Positions 24,324-34,392 of a DNA stretch of 64,000 nt are shown here, piece by piece; positions within the stretch are counted from its first letter, which is position 1, and the number at the start of each line of letters is the position of its first letter. The translations under genes and the position numbers were made by a program. The notes under the pieces were generated by a model. The model did no database searches. It was not told where the DNA came from and saw nothing but the letters and a program-made list of their open reading frames with translations. Source of the DNA: Scatosoma sp900555925 (lineage in GTDB: Bacteria > Bacillota > Clostridia > Christensenellales > Borkfalkiaceae); contig CAUGYD010000003.1 in NCBI GenBank assembly GCA_959603585.1, forward strand, positions 124,001 to 188,000. Reading direction: 5' to 3'.

Positions 24324-24360
24324 AAAACCGCGGCGCAAAAATTTTGCGCCGCGGTTTTTT
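24324..24360. terminator. Bidirectional terminator between the exported gene and clpX
   Basis: A near-perfect palindrome pairs AAAACCGCGGCGCAAAA with TTTTGCGCCGCGGTTTT. A/T runs flank both sides, so it ends both the plus-strand gene (stop 24230) and clpX (stop 24388). Confidence 0.88.
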
Positions 24361-24387
24361 CCGCGCTTTTTCTGCAATTCCCGCGCT

Positions 24388-25629
24388 TTAAGCGGATTTT
24401 TGTTTATACACGATTTTCGGCTTTGCGCCTTCCGTCAGACATTCCTTGGTCACGACGACTTCTTCGACGTCCTCCTCGGAAGGAATCTGATACATGACGT
24501 CCGTCATCAGCCCTTCGATGATCGTTCTCAGTCCCCGCGCGCCCGTCTTTAACCGAATCGCCGTCTGCGCGATTTCCTTTACCGCGTCCTCTTCGACCGT
24601 CAGCTTCACTCCGTCGAAGCCCACCAGCTTCTGATACTGCTTGATGATTGCGTTTTTCGGTTCCGTCAGAATCTTCACCAGCGCGTCCTCGCCCAACGGG
24701 TCGAGATTGACCACGATGGGAAGCCGTCCGACAAATTCGGGAATCAGCCCGAACTTCGTCAGATCCTGCGGCTTCACGTCGTCGAGCGCCGAATAGTCCA
24801 CTTCGTCCGCGCCCAGCTTGACCTTGCCGCCGAATCCGAGCGTCGTGTCGTCCTTCCTCGACGCCACGATTTTATCCAACCCCACGAACGCTCCGCCGCA
24901 GATGAATAAAATATTCGTCGTGTCGATTCTCAGGCACTCCTGCTGGGGGTGCTTTCTTCCGCCCTGCGGCGGCACCGAAGCCATCGTGCTTTCGATGATT
25001 TTCAAAAGCGCCTGCTGCACCCCTTCGCCCGATACGTCGCGCGTAATCGATACGTTTTCGCTCTTTCTCGCAATCTTGTCGATCTCGTCGATATAAATGA
25101 TTCCGCGCTGCGCGCGCTCGATATCGTAATCGGCGTTCTGAATGAGTTTCAAAAGAATATTCTCTACGTCCTCGCCCACATAGCCCGCTTCCGTCAGCGT
25201 GGTCGCGTCGCTCGTGGCGAAAGGAACGTTGAGGATCTTTGCGAGCGTCCGCGCGAGCAGCGTTTTACCGCATCCCGTGGGCCCCAGAAGCAGAATATTG
25301 CTCTTCTCGATTTCCACTCCGTCGTCCGCCTTTTTCGACTTCATGAGCGAATTTATGCGCTTATAATGGTTATACACCGCGACGGAGAGCACCTTCTTCG
25401 CCTTATCCTGCCCGACGATGTATTTATCCAGCTCCGCCTTGATTTCGGCGGGCTTCTTCAAGGGAACTTCCTCCGTCTTGCTCTCTTTGTCGAGCGTCTC
25501 GTCCACCATCGCCTTGCAGATATCCACGCAGTCGTCGCAGATAAAGACTCCGCCCGGCCCCGCGATGAGACGGCGCACCTCCTCTTTCGATTTACCGCAG
25601 AAAGAACAGCGTTGTTCGTTTTTTTCCAT
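24388..25629 (-). CDS. clpX: ATP-dependent Clp protease ATP-binding subunit ClpX
   Basis: ClpX is an AAA+ unfoldase that feeds substrates to ClpP. The 413-residue protein has the N-terminal C4 zinc finger (CSFCGK...CDDC, residues 8-38), Walker A GPTGCGKTLLART, Walker B IIYIDEIDKI, and the sensor region near KTGARGLRT. The ATG has a GGGG-type ribosome-binding site. It lies 101 bases after clpP, with a terminator-like hairpin between them. Confidence 0.97.
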   Translation of the reverse strand: MEKNEQRCSFCGKSKEEVRRLIAGPGGVFICDDCVDICKAMVDETLDKESKTEEVPLKKPAEIKAELDKYIVGQDKAKKVLSVAVYNHYKRINSLMKSKKADDGVEIEKSNILLLGPTGCGKTLLARTLAKILNVPFATSDATTLTEAGYVGEDVENILLKLIQNADYDIERAQRGIIYIDEIDKIARKSENVSITRDVSGEGVQQALLKIIESTMASVPPQGGRKHPQQECLRIDTTNILFICGGAFVGLDKIVASRKDDTTLGFGGKVKLGADEVDYSALDDVKPQDLTKFGLIPEFVGRLPIVVNLDPLGEDALVKILTEPKNAIIKQYQKLVGFDGVKLTVEEDAVKEIAQTAIRLKTGARGLRTIIEGLMTDVMYQIPSEEDVEEVVVTKECLTEGAKPKIVYKQKSA

Positions 25630-25661
25630 GTGTCACACCCCGTTTATAAATTGAAAAATAC

Positions 25662-25694
25662 CGCGCAAAGCTCCTTTTTCCGAAACTTTGCGCG
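25662..25694 (-). terminator. Hairpin and T-run between clpP and clpX (attenuator-like)
   Basis: On the minus strand CGCGCAAAG pairs with CTTTGCGCG (9 bp, 15-base loop), followed by GTATTTTTC. It lies between the clpP stop and the clpX start, so it could partly terminate the tig-clpP transcript and lower clpX expression. Confidence 0.55.
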
Positions 25695-25730
25695 AGCGTA
25701 TTTTTTATGTCCCGTATCCCTTGAAACGCC

Positions 25731-26324
25731 TCAGCGCCTCACGAATACTTTATCGATAAGCCCGTACACCCGCGCTTCTTCCGCCGAAAGGTAGTTGTCC
25801 CTGTCGGTGTCCCGCTCGATGGTGGCGATGTCCTTGCCCGTATTCTCGGAAAGGATTCTGTTCATCTTCGCCTTCGTGCGCAGGATATGCTCCGCCTGAA
25901 TCTTGATGTCGCTGGCTTGACCCTGAGCTCCGCCCAAGGGCTGGTGAATCATAATCTCCGAATTGGGGAGCGCGAACCGTTTGCCGCGCGCGCCGCTCGA
26001 CAGGAGGAACGCGCCCATGGACGCCGCAAGCCCGATACAAATCGTCGATACGTCGCACTTGACGTAATTCATCGTGTCGTAAATCGCCATGCCCGCCGTC
26101 ACCGAGCCGCCCGGAGAATTGATATACAGATTGATGTCCTTCCCCGGCTCCTTGCCTTCCAGATAAATGAGCTGCGCCACCACCGTATTCGCTACCGCGT
26201 CGTCGATTTCGCCGCTCAAAAATATGATTCTGTCCTCCAAAAGTCGGGAATACAGATCGTACGAGCGTTCGCCCGTCGAAGTGCGTTCCACGACATAGGG
26301 AATCAGAACGTTTTTTTCGTTCAT
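25731..26324 (-). CDS. clpP: ATP-dependent Clp protease proteolytic subunit ClpP
   Basis: ClpP forms the tetradecameric serine-protease chamber. The 197-residue protein has the oxyanion strand GSVTAGMA, nucleophile Ser in GLAASMGAFLL (about residue 98), His in HQPLGGAQGQ (about 123) and the late catalytic Asp region. The start overlaps the tig stop by four bases, with AGGAG upstream. The order tig-clpP-clpX is widely conserved. Confidence 0.97.
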   Translation of the reverse strand: MNEKNVLIPYVVERTSTGERSYDLYSRLLEDRIIFLSGEIDDAVANTVVAQLIYLEGKEPGKDINLYINSPGGSVTAGMAIYDTMNYVKCDVSTICIGLAASMGAFLLSSGARGKRFALPNSEIMIHQPLGGAQGQASDIKIQAEHILRTKAKMNRILSENTGKDIATIERDTDRDNYLSAEEARVYGLIDKVFVRR

Positions 26325-27628
26325 TCCTTATTCTCCTCTCGATACATTTCGTTGTTCGCTTTCAGGAAGTCGAACAGCTTGGTAATGATGATGTCGCTCT
26401 TGATATAATCGAATTGGCGGGGATCCATGCTCTTCTTGTATTCCTCCGCGCTCTTATCCACGGACGCCGCCTGCTCGGCAACCTTCGCGTCCACTTCCTC
26501 TGCCGTCGCTTCGATCTTCTCGTCCTTGATAATCTGAGAAATGATGAGCTGGTTCAAAACGTTCTTCTTTGCCTGCTCTTCATAGTTCTTTCTGAAATCT
26601 TCCTTGCTCACCTTGATGAAATCGAGGTAATCCTGCAATTTCAGCCCCTGATACATCAGCTGATATTCGAACTTCTGAACGAGGCCGTCGATTTCCCGCT
26701 CGATCATCGCCTGAGGGATTTCCGCCTCCGCGGTCGCGGAAATCGCTTCGAGGATACTGTTTTCCGTCGCGTCGAGCGCGTTCTTATCCGCCTGCTTTTG
26801 CAGTCTCTCTCTCGTCTTTTGCTTATATTCCTCGATCGTCTCGCTGCCCGTGGCGTCCTTGATGAACGCGTCGGTGAGTTCGGGCAATTCCTTGCCCTTA
26901 ATGGAATTGAGCTTGACGGCGAAAACGGCGTCCTTGCCTTTGAGGCTCTCCGCCTGATAGTTTTCGGGGAATTTGACGTTGACGTCCTTTTTGTCCCCGA
27001 TGTTCATTCCGACGACCTGATCCTCGAAGCCGGGAATGAACTGTCCGCTGCCGAGCGTCAGATCGAAGCCCTCGGCTTCGCCGCCGTCGAACTTGACGCC
27101 GTCCACCGTGCCGACAAAGTCGATGTTGACGATGTCGCCGTTCTGGCAGGGACGGTCGGTGACGTCCACTTTGCGGGCGTTGCGGTCGCGGAGTCTGTCG
27201 AGCTCCTTGTCGATGTCGGCATCCTTTACAGTATACGCAAACTCTTTGATTTTCATACCTTTGTAGGAGCCGATTTTCACTTCCGGCTTCACGGGAGTGA
27301 CCGCCACCAGCGTCACGCCTTCATCGGAAAGGTCGTCCACGGAAAGTTCGGGATCGCCCACGGCCGTGAACTTCTTTTCTTCCTTGTCGAGAATCTTCCC
27401 GTAGTTCTCGGAGAAGAGCACGTTGAGCGCGTCCTCGAAAAACACGCCCTTGCCATATGCGTGCTCGATGACGTTGCGGGGCGCCTTGCCCTTGCGGAAA
27501 CCGTTGACGGCAAATCTGCCCTTGGTCTTTAAGTACGCCTTGTTGAGCGCGTCCTTCCACTCGTCCTTGTCGAACTTCATCGTAATTTTTACCGTGCTTT
27601 TCTCTGCGGCTTTTGTTGTGTACTTCAT
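26321..27628 (-). CDS. tig: Trigger factor
   Basis: Trigger factor is the ribosome-bound chaperone and peptidyl-prolyl isomerase. The 435-residue protein has the ribosome-binding block GFRKGKAPRNVIEHAYG (about residues 44-60), a PPIase FKBP domain (GDIVNIDFVGTVDGVKF...GSGQFIPGFEDQVVG) and a helical C-terminal chaperone domain. The ribosome-binding site is AGGAG. It heads the tig-clpP unit. A TAAAAT -10-like box lies about 90 bases upstream, but its -35 is weak. Confidence 0.96.
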   Translation of the reverse strand: MKYTTKAAEKSTVKITMKFDKDEWKDALNKAYLKTKGRFAVNGFRKGKAPRNVIEHAYGKGVFFEDALNVLFSENYGKILDKEEKKFTAVGDPELSVDDLSDEGVTLVAVTPVKPEVKIGSYKGMKIKEFAYTVKDADIDKELDRLRDRNARKVDVTDRPCQNGDIVNIDFVGTVDGVKFDGGEAEGFDLTLGSGQFIPGFEDQVVGMNIGDKKDVNVKFPENYQAESLKGKDAVFAVKLNSIKGKELPELTDAFIKDATGSETIEEYKQKTRERLQKQADKNALDATENSILEAISATAEAEIPQAMIEREIDGLVQKFEYQLMYQGLKLQDYLDFIKVSKEDFRKNYEEQAKKNVLNQLIISQIIKDEKIEATAEEVDAKVAEQAASVDKSAEEYKKSMDPRQFDYIKSDIIITKLFDFLKANNEMYREENKE

Positions 27629-27746
27629 GATATCTTTCTCCTAAAAATAATGCTTCTTTTTTTCTCCTTCGATAGCCCGAAAGGGATTTTCCCCGCCGTG
27701 CAAGCTACATTTTATCATATTATTCCGAGAAAAGAAAGCATTTTCG

Positions 27747-27775
27747 TTTACAATTTCCGAAATTTACGCTATAAT
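27747..27775 (+). promoter_or_regulatory. rqcH promoter
   Basis: The -35 is TTTACA (27747-27752) and the -10 is TATAAT (27770-27775), with a 17-base spacer. The true start codon is at 27866 behind AAGGAGG (27855-27861); an ATG at 27778 just after the -10 leads only to an unrelated frame. Confidence 0.72.
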
Positions 27776-27865
27776 TTATGAAAAACGGCCCGCCCGAAAA
27801 AATTTTTCGACTTTGTTCGGGGTTTTTCCGCGTTTTTTCGCCGTCGGGCTCCCCAAGGAGGAAAC

Positions 27866-29545
<1,680 letters not shown>

Positions 29546-29546
29546 C

Positions 29547-29564
29547 CGGCTCCTTTCGGAGCCG
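29547..29564 (+). terminator. Short hairpin after rqcH
   Basis: CGGCTCC and GGAGCCG pair around a TTTC loop two bases after the stop. A T5 run follows about eight bases later, so it is a modest terminator candidate. The rest of 29565-29727 shows nothing else. Confidence 0.5.
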
Positions 29565-29727
29565 AAAGCCGTTTTTCGGATTTATTCTTTCCGCAACGTC
29601 AATCCTTTTCGGTTTCGTCTTTCTGAGGGTTTACCCCCCTCTTTTCTGCAATTTCCTCTCGTTTTCCTCGTCTCCCTTTGTTTCCGGGTTTTTCTATCGT
29701 TTTCCATGTTCCCCTTTTCCGCGCTTT

Positions 29728-30186
29728 TCAGTTCTTTTCTTTATAAATTTTTATCGTATTCGAATCGGGATAGGGAAATTTAATTCCTGCGACCTCCTCC
29801 ACCGTAATTACCGCCGGAAAATCGTAGCGATCGCTCGTAATGTAGAGGGCGTAGCTTCCGCTATATTCCCCGTAATACCGAATAGTAAAGCTCTCCGCAG
29901 GAATAATGTCTCCCCCATGCGAATACTCTTTCGAGGCAAATTCCCTGATTCTCTTTTCCGCCGCCGCATCCAATTCGGGACAAGACTGCGCGCCGCCGCG
30001 ATAATCGGCGATTTGTTTTACGTCCGCTTTCGTCAGCCAGCCGTTTTCATACGCTTCGGTAAGGGAGTAAAATCCCGTTTCAAAGTCCGTCTTTACCTGT
30101 TTTTCCTCCCGACACCCGCCGAAGAAGCACAGGCACGCCGCCGAAACGGCGCAAAGCAAAAAAATTTTCTTTTTGCCCTCTCTCAT
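29728..30186 (-). CDS. Small lipoprotein of unknown function
   Basis: The 152-residue protein has a signal peptide ending in the lipobox FFGGC (Cys about residue 25), then a soluble domain with TEAYENGWLTKADVKQIADY and IRYYGEYSGSYALYI. It is probably membrane-tethered on the outer face. I know no function. The ATG has GGAGGA upstream. It lies 52 bases downstream of the five-TM membrane gene on the same strand and may be co-transcribed. Confidence 0.78.
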   Translation of the reverse strand: MREGKKKIFLLCAVSAACLCFFGGCREEKQVKTDFETGFYSLTEAYENGWLTKADVKQIADYRGGAQSCPELDAAAEKRIREFASKEYSHGGDIIPAESFTIRYYGEYSGSYALYITSDRYDFPAVITVEEVAGIKFPYPDSNTIKIYKEKN

Positions 30187-30238
30187 TTTTCCTCCTCCCG
30201 CCGCCGTCTCGGGCGGCTTTTTTCTTGCGTTTTTTCGT

Positions 30239-31084
30239 TTACCTGCCGAACCGTATCGACCAATATTCGGGGAAATGTCCGACGACTCCGCCGTAAATCA
30301 TCATCACGAGATAGTCGGCGGCAATCATGATTCCCAAAACGAGCGCCAGCCAAAACGCCACCTTCTGAGGGAGCTTTTCCAGCCAGGCAATCGCGGGGCG
30401 GAACACGAAGTGCATTAACAGCGTGATTCCCGTCGTAAAGCCGATCGTCGTGGGAATGCTCGTATATCGGGTGATATGCAGGGGAATATTCAGATAGTTC
30501 CATGCTTTTACGCCGAACAGTTTTTCAAACAGGAGCCCCACGCTCATTTCCCCGAACAGAATGAGCACAAACACTACCGAACAATAAATAACCACCCGCA
30601 GCGTATGATTGCGTTTGGTATTTTCGGGGAGAATACGTTTTTTGAAAATTCGCATTTCCGTGGGAGTCCCGAACACGAAATACAGGACAAAAATCCCGAA
30701 CCCGTAAGCCGCCAGAAAGGGAAAGAGCTGATGTCTCGAATCCAGCACCCCGATAGAAATCAGACGGAATAAATTCTCCACGCACCAGCCCATAAACGCG
30801 GCTATGTAGCATATGAGGAGCAGCGTGCTGACGCGCACGCCGAAAATCCGCTTTCCCGAATCCCGCTTCGCTTCGGCGGGCATTCCGACTCGGGAAGCCC
30901 GTTCCGCTTCCACGTGACCGCCGAACCGAGAATCGCTCTTTGTCTCGTTCTGTTCCCCTGTCCGAGAAACGTATTCTGTTTCGGTCTGTCTCCCGACACA
31001 GGAATTCTGTTCTTTTTCAATACCTTCTTCCGCTGCGGAAACGGCGGATTCCTCTTGCGTTTTCGGGGATTTCTCTCTTTTCAT
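30239..31084 (-). CDS. Five-TM membrane protein, CmpB-type putative permease family
   Basis: In the 281-residue protein a hydrophilic, Glu/Arg-rich N-terminus (about 85 residues) precedes five hydrophobic segments. The pattern FMGWCVENLFRL...AAYGFGIFVLY...GLLFEKLFGVKAWNYLNIP matches the loosely defined ABC_trans_CmpB (PF06541) group, whose role is not established. The ribosome-binding site GAGAGGAG is adjacent to the start. A good promoter lies about 70 bases upstream. Confidence 0.6.
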   Translation of the reverse strand: MKREKSPKTQEESAVSAAEEGIEKEQNSCVGRQTETEYVSRTGEQNETKSDSRFGGHVEAERASRVGMPAEAKRDSGKRIFGVRVSTLLLICYIAAFMGWCVENLFRLISIGVLDSRHQLFPFLAAYGFGIFVLYFVFGTPTEMRIFKKRILPENTKRNHTLRVVIYCSVVFVLILFGEMSVGLLFEKLFGVKAWNYLNIPLHITRYTSIPTTIGFTTGITLLMHFVFRPAIAWLEKLPQKVAFWLALVLGIMIAADYLVMMIYGGVVGHFPEYWSIRFGR

Positions 31085-31154
31085 GACTCCTCTCCCAGCA
31101 TATGCCGCCGACGAAGCGGAGCAGGAAAACGCACCGATTTCGGCTTACTATAAT

Positions 31155-31183
31155 AGTATACCATATCATGAAAAAAATTGCAA
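31155..31183 (-). promoter_or_regulatory. Promoter of the five-TM gene
   Basis: On the minus strand the -35 is TTGCAA (31178-31183) and the -10 is TATACT (complement of 31155-31160), with a 17-base spacer. Confidence 0.75.
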
Positions 31184-31311
31184 AGAAAAAAGAGGTAAAA
31201 TCCCCTTTTTTCATAGCCCTTTCACCTGCCGCCGCGCCCGTTTCCGAACAGAAGCGAACATGACGACAGGAAACGTTCGGCGGCAAGCTCATCTATATCC
31301 GCCGTCACGAT

Positions 31312-32583
31312 TTACAATTTTGTCACCGCGCCTAAAAAAATCGGATAATTATTCTCCGTATCGATAATCGCATACACGAAGGGGCGGTCGAGTATGACGA
31401 TTTTTACGGGAATTTCGATCTTATCCGGGGCAGCAAATCCCTTCATTCCGATTTCCGTCACGGCGGCGGCTTTCGTACCCGCCTCGTCCACTTCTATGCG
31501 CGTCTTTTGCAGCACCTCTCCGATATAGACGTTTTCTTCGGGACATAAATCGAACATATCGGAAAAATCGGCTTTTGCCGCGTCAAACGCAGTCGGCATA
31601 CCCATGTCTTTAAGTATACCGTTCGCCGTCACGGAAAAATCGTAAGAAAAGGCGGGCATGGTGCAAATGACGGACTCTCGACTCGAATGCCCGAAAAGCC
31701 CCTGCCATTTTTCTGCGGAGAAGCCGGCCACGTATTCGTTTATCGAAATTTCCTCAGCGGGAAGAAACGCCGCAAAGGCAAATTCTCCGCCCTTATACGC
31801 CTTGACAAAGCCCGTCGTGTTCTCGTCCGAAAGGTAAATCCCCTCCGAAGATTTCATCGTTTTCACACGAGAAGCCGTTCCGTCCGCCGCGGTAAACATA
31901 CCCTCCGCGATGTCGGATTTTTCGTATTTGTTCTGCCATTCCCCCGAAAAATACAGGGCGTTTATGAGATACGCCACCGAATCGGGAGAAATTTCCTGTA
32001 TGAGCTCTTTAATCATTCCCCGCGTGGCGTTCTCCGTCCAGGTGTTGATATCCGAAACAGTCGTTTTATCGAAGGGCGCGGCGTAGATTTCCGCGTCGTA
32101 ATAATCCTTATTTCTCTGCAAAAAGTCCGCATTTGCCTTTTCCTTCATCGTATCGCGAAGCCAAAGGGAATCCGCCACTGAAAGCGCTCCGCTTTCAGCC
32201 ACCTTGTCGAGATAGGCGGATAATCCGACATTGAGAGATTCCTTAGACATGCCGAGAACCCGTTCCATCTCGGAAAGAGTCTCCCCCCTTGCACCGTTCG
32301 CGGTCATCGCCAAAGCGGCGGCGAGGGAAAGGGGCGAAACCAACGTGTTCCCGCCCGTATACGAGCGGCGGAAAAAATCCGTCGAAAAGGCGAGATTGTT
32401 TTCCGAAAACTCCCCCGAGTTTCCCGTCCGCACGGACTTATCCGCAACCAGCGAAGCCGTGAGGGAAACGGCATTTTCGGACAGAGGCTTCTCCCGATAT
32501 TCTCCGCCCGAACACGCGCCGAACAGCGCCAGAGAGAGCGCCGCTGCCGTACAGGCGAATGCCTTTTGTTTCCTGTTTTTCAT
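31312..32583 (-). CDS. Serpin (serine protease inhibitor) lipoprotein
   Basis: The 423-residue protein has a lipoprotein signal (lipobox ALFGAC, Cys about residue 24). The serpin fold follows: NTLVSPLSLAAALAMTANGA, ALYFSGEWQNKY, and the C-terminal PFVYAIIDTENNYPIFLG. The reactive loop hinge, DEAGTKAAAVT, has the small residues needed for insertion, so it should be inhibitory. Counting from the hinge Glu as P17 puts Phe at P1 (KGF|AAP), pointing to chymotrypsin- or cathepsin G-like proteases. Being surface-anchored, it probably protects the cell or shapes host proteolysis (inference). It is divergent from the MATE gene, with a GGAGG site before the ATG. Confidence 0.93.
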   Translation of the reverse strand: MKNRKQKAFACTAAALSLALFGACSGGEYREKPLSENAVSLTASLVADKSVRTGNSGEFSENNLAFSTDFFRRSYTGGNTLVSPLSLAAALAMTANGARGETLSEMERVLGMSKESLNVGLSAYLDKVAESGALSVADSLWLRDTMKEKANADFLQRNKDYYDAEIYAAPFDKTTVSDINTWTENATRGMIKELIQEISPDSVAYLINALYFSGEWQNKYEKSDIAEGMFTAADGTASRVKTMKSSEGIYLSDENTTGFVKAYKGGEFAFAAFLPAEEISINEYVAGFSAEKWQGLFGHSSRESVICTMPAFSYDFSVTANGILKDMGMPTAFDAAKADFSDMFDLCPEENVYIGEVLQKTRIEVDEAGTKAAAVTEIGMKGFAAPDKIEIPVKIVILDRPFVYAIIDTENNYPIFLGAVTKL

Positions 32584-32724
32584 AATTTTTCCTCCTTATT
32601 CTTTATCTTTCCCGATTTTTGCCCTTTCTACTCTTAAAGACGAAAAAAAAGCCGTCTTGGTTGCGTACCTTACTATTTTTTTCACATTTTCAGAAAAAAA
32701 GTCGAAAATCGGCGGGACAAACGC

Positions 32725-32752
32725 TTGTGTTTTCAGTCGTTTTCGTTATAAT
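32725..32752 (+). promoter_or_regulatory. MATE gene promoter
   Basis: The -35 is TTGTGT (32725-32730) and the -10 is TATAAT (32747-32752), with a 16-base spacer. The leader would be about 36 bases and contains no Shine-Dalgarno sequence. Confidence 0.55.
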
Positions 32753-32794
32753 TATTGCTGAAATCTTTATCGGACGAAAAACGAATAAAAAACT

Positions 32795-34198
32795 ATGCAC
32801 AAAAAAAATCCTTCCAAAAACTTTCTGAGCACGGACGCGCCGCTAAAAGTCGTCCTCAAACTTGCAATTCCTTCTATGTTGGCGCAGTTCGTCAACGTAT
32901 TATACAGCATCGTGGACCGAATTTATATCGGTCACATGCCGGAAGTGGGCTCCCTCGCGCTCGCGGGGGCGGGAATCTGCGGCCCCATCGTCACGCTCCT
33001 TTCCTCCTTCGGGACATGGATCGGCTTAGGTGGCGCCCCCGCCATGTCCATCAAAATGGGCGAGGGCGATTTGAAAGGGGCAAGAAAAATCCTGAATAAC
33101 GGCGCCATGATGCTCGCGGTAATGTCTGTCCTTCTTACAGCCTTCGTCTTTGCGCTGAAAACGCCCCTCCTCAAACTGTTCGGCGCGGGCGGCAATATCG
33201 CGGGATACGCCTCCGACTATCTCTCCTGGTACTCCGTCGGCACCGTTTTCGCCGTCATGACCACAGGACTCAACGCCTATATCGTCGGACAGGGACACGG
33301 AAAGGCGGGTATGGCTACCGTCTGCATCGGCGCCGTGGCAAATATCGCGCTCGACCCGCTCTTTATCTTTACTTTCGGCATGGGCGTCAAGGGCGCGGCG
33401 ATCGCCACCGTCATTTCTCAGTTCTTCTCCGCACTGTTTACCGTCCTTTTCCTGTTCAGTAAAAAAGTCGAAGTACGGCTGGGCATCGGCGGCTACGACA
33501 AAAAAATCATCGGAAAAATCCTGCTCCTCGGCTTCTCCCCCTTCATTATCATCGCCACCGATTCCGTCATGATTCTCGCGCTCAATAAGGTGCTCCGCAC
33601 CTACGGCGGCGAACGCGCCGACGAGCTCATTTCCGCCGCCACCATCATGCTTTCCTTCATGCAAATCATCACCCTGCCCCTCGGCGGGATTTCCGGCGGA
33701 ACACAGCCCGCCCTGTCTTATAACTACGGCGCAAACCGTCCCGACCGCGTCAAAAAGTGCGAGGGCTGGATTCTCGGCTCGTGCATTCTCTACACGGTCG
33801 TCATGTTCCTCGTCGCGCGCTTCGCGGCGGGCGGCGTCGTGTCTATCTTCACCGATGACGCGGCATTAAAGGCGGAAAGCGTGCGCTTCATTAAAATCTA
33901 TACCCTCATGATTATCCCCCTCGCCTTTCAATACGCTTTGGTGGACGGGCTCACGGGATTGGGAATCGCGCCCGTCGCCATTACTTTGTCTCTGTTCAGA
34001 AAATTAGTGTTGATGCTGACACTGACCCTTACCCTGCCCCGCTTCTTCGGTGTGGAAAGCGTATTTTACGCCGAACCCGTTTCCGACCTCGTCGGAGGAA
34101 TCGTCTCCACCGTCGTATTCTTCTGCCTCATCAACAAAATCCTGAAAAAACGCGACCTCGCCGTTCGCGCACAGCAGCAAAACTCGATTGTAAAATAG
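32795..34198 (+). CDS. MATE-family multidrug/metabolite exporter
   Basis: This 467-residue polytopic protein, about 12 membrane segments in two halves, has the MATE features LAIPSMLAQFVNVLYSIVD near the start and the mid-protein turn GGISGGTQPALSYNYGANR. Family members export cationic drugs or metabolites using Na+ or H+ gradients. The gene is monocistronic. The upstream bases are A-rich with no ribosome-binding site, so initiation may be weak or SD-independent. A strong terminator lies 158 bases past the stop; the intervening bases show nothing else. Confidence 0.93.
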   Translation: MHKKNPSKNFLSTDAPLKVVLKLAIPSMLAQFVNVLYSIVDRIYIGHMPEVGSLALAGAGICGPIVTLLSSFGTWIGLGGAPAMSIKMGEGDLKGARKILNNGAMMLAVMSVLLTAFVFALKTPLLKLFGAGGNIAGYASDYLSWYSVGTVFAVMTTGLNAYIVGQGHGKAGMATVCIGAVANIALDPLFIFTFGMGVKGAAIATVISQFFSALFTVLFLFSKKVEVRLGIGGYDKKIIGKILLLGFSPFIIIATDSVMILALNKVLRTYGGERADELISAATIMLSFMQIITLPLGGISGGTQPALSYNYGANRPDRVKKCEGWILGSCILYTVVMFLVARFAAGGVVSIFTDDAALKAESVRFIKIYTLMIIPLAFQYALVDGLTGLGIAPVAITLSLFRKLVLMLTLTLTLPRFFGVESVFYAEPVSDLVGGIVSTVVFFCLINKILKKRDLAVRAQQQNSIVK

Positions 34199-34356
34199 AA
34201 GGAATAAAACACGGAAACAAGCAAAAAAGCAAAAAAAGAACCTCCGAAAAATAGAGACGGCGACGAGCGAAAGAATGAGGGCACGAAAAAAAGAAAAATT
34301 TTGGAATAGTCCCTTCTTCGGGATTGCCCCGATAAATGGAAATTTTGACGCAAACG

Positions 34357-34387
34357 AAGCCCCGACTCATTCTGTCGGGGCTTTTTT
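34357..34387. terminator. Terminator between MATE and glycan block A
   Basis: AAGCCCCGAC and GTCGGGGCTT form a 10-bp stem with a seven-base loop and a plus-strand T-run. It lies six bases beyond the stop of the last block A gene, so it probably ends that minus-strand operon too. Confidence 0.8.
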
Positions 34388-34392
34388 ATCCA

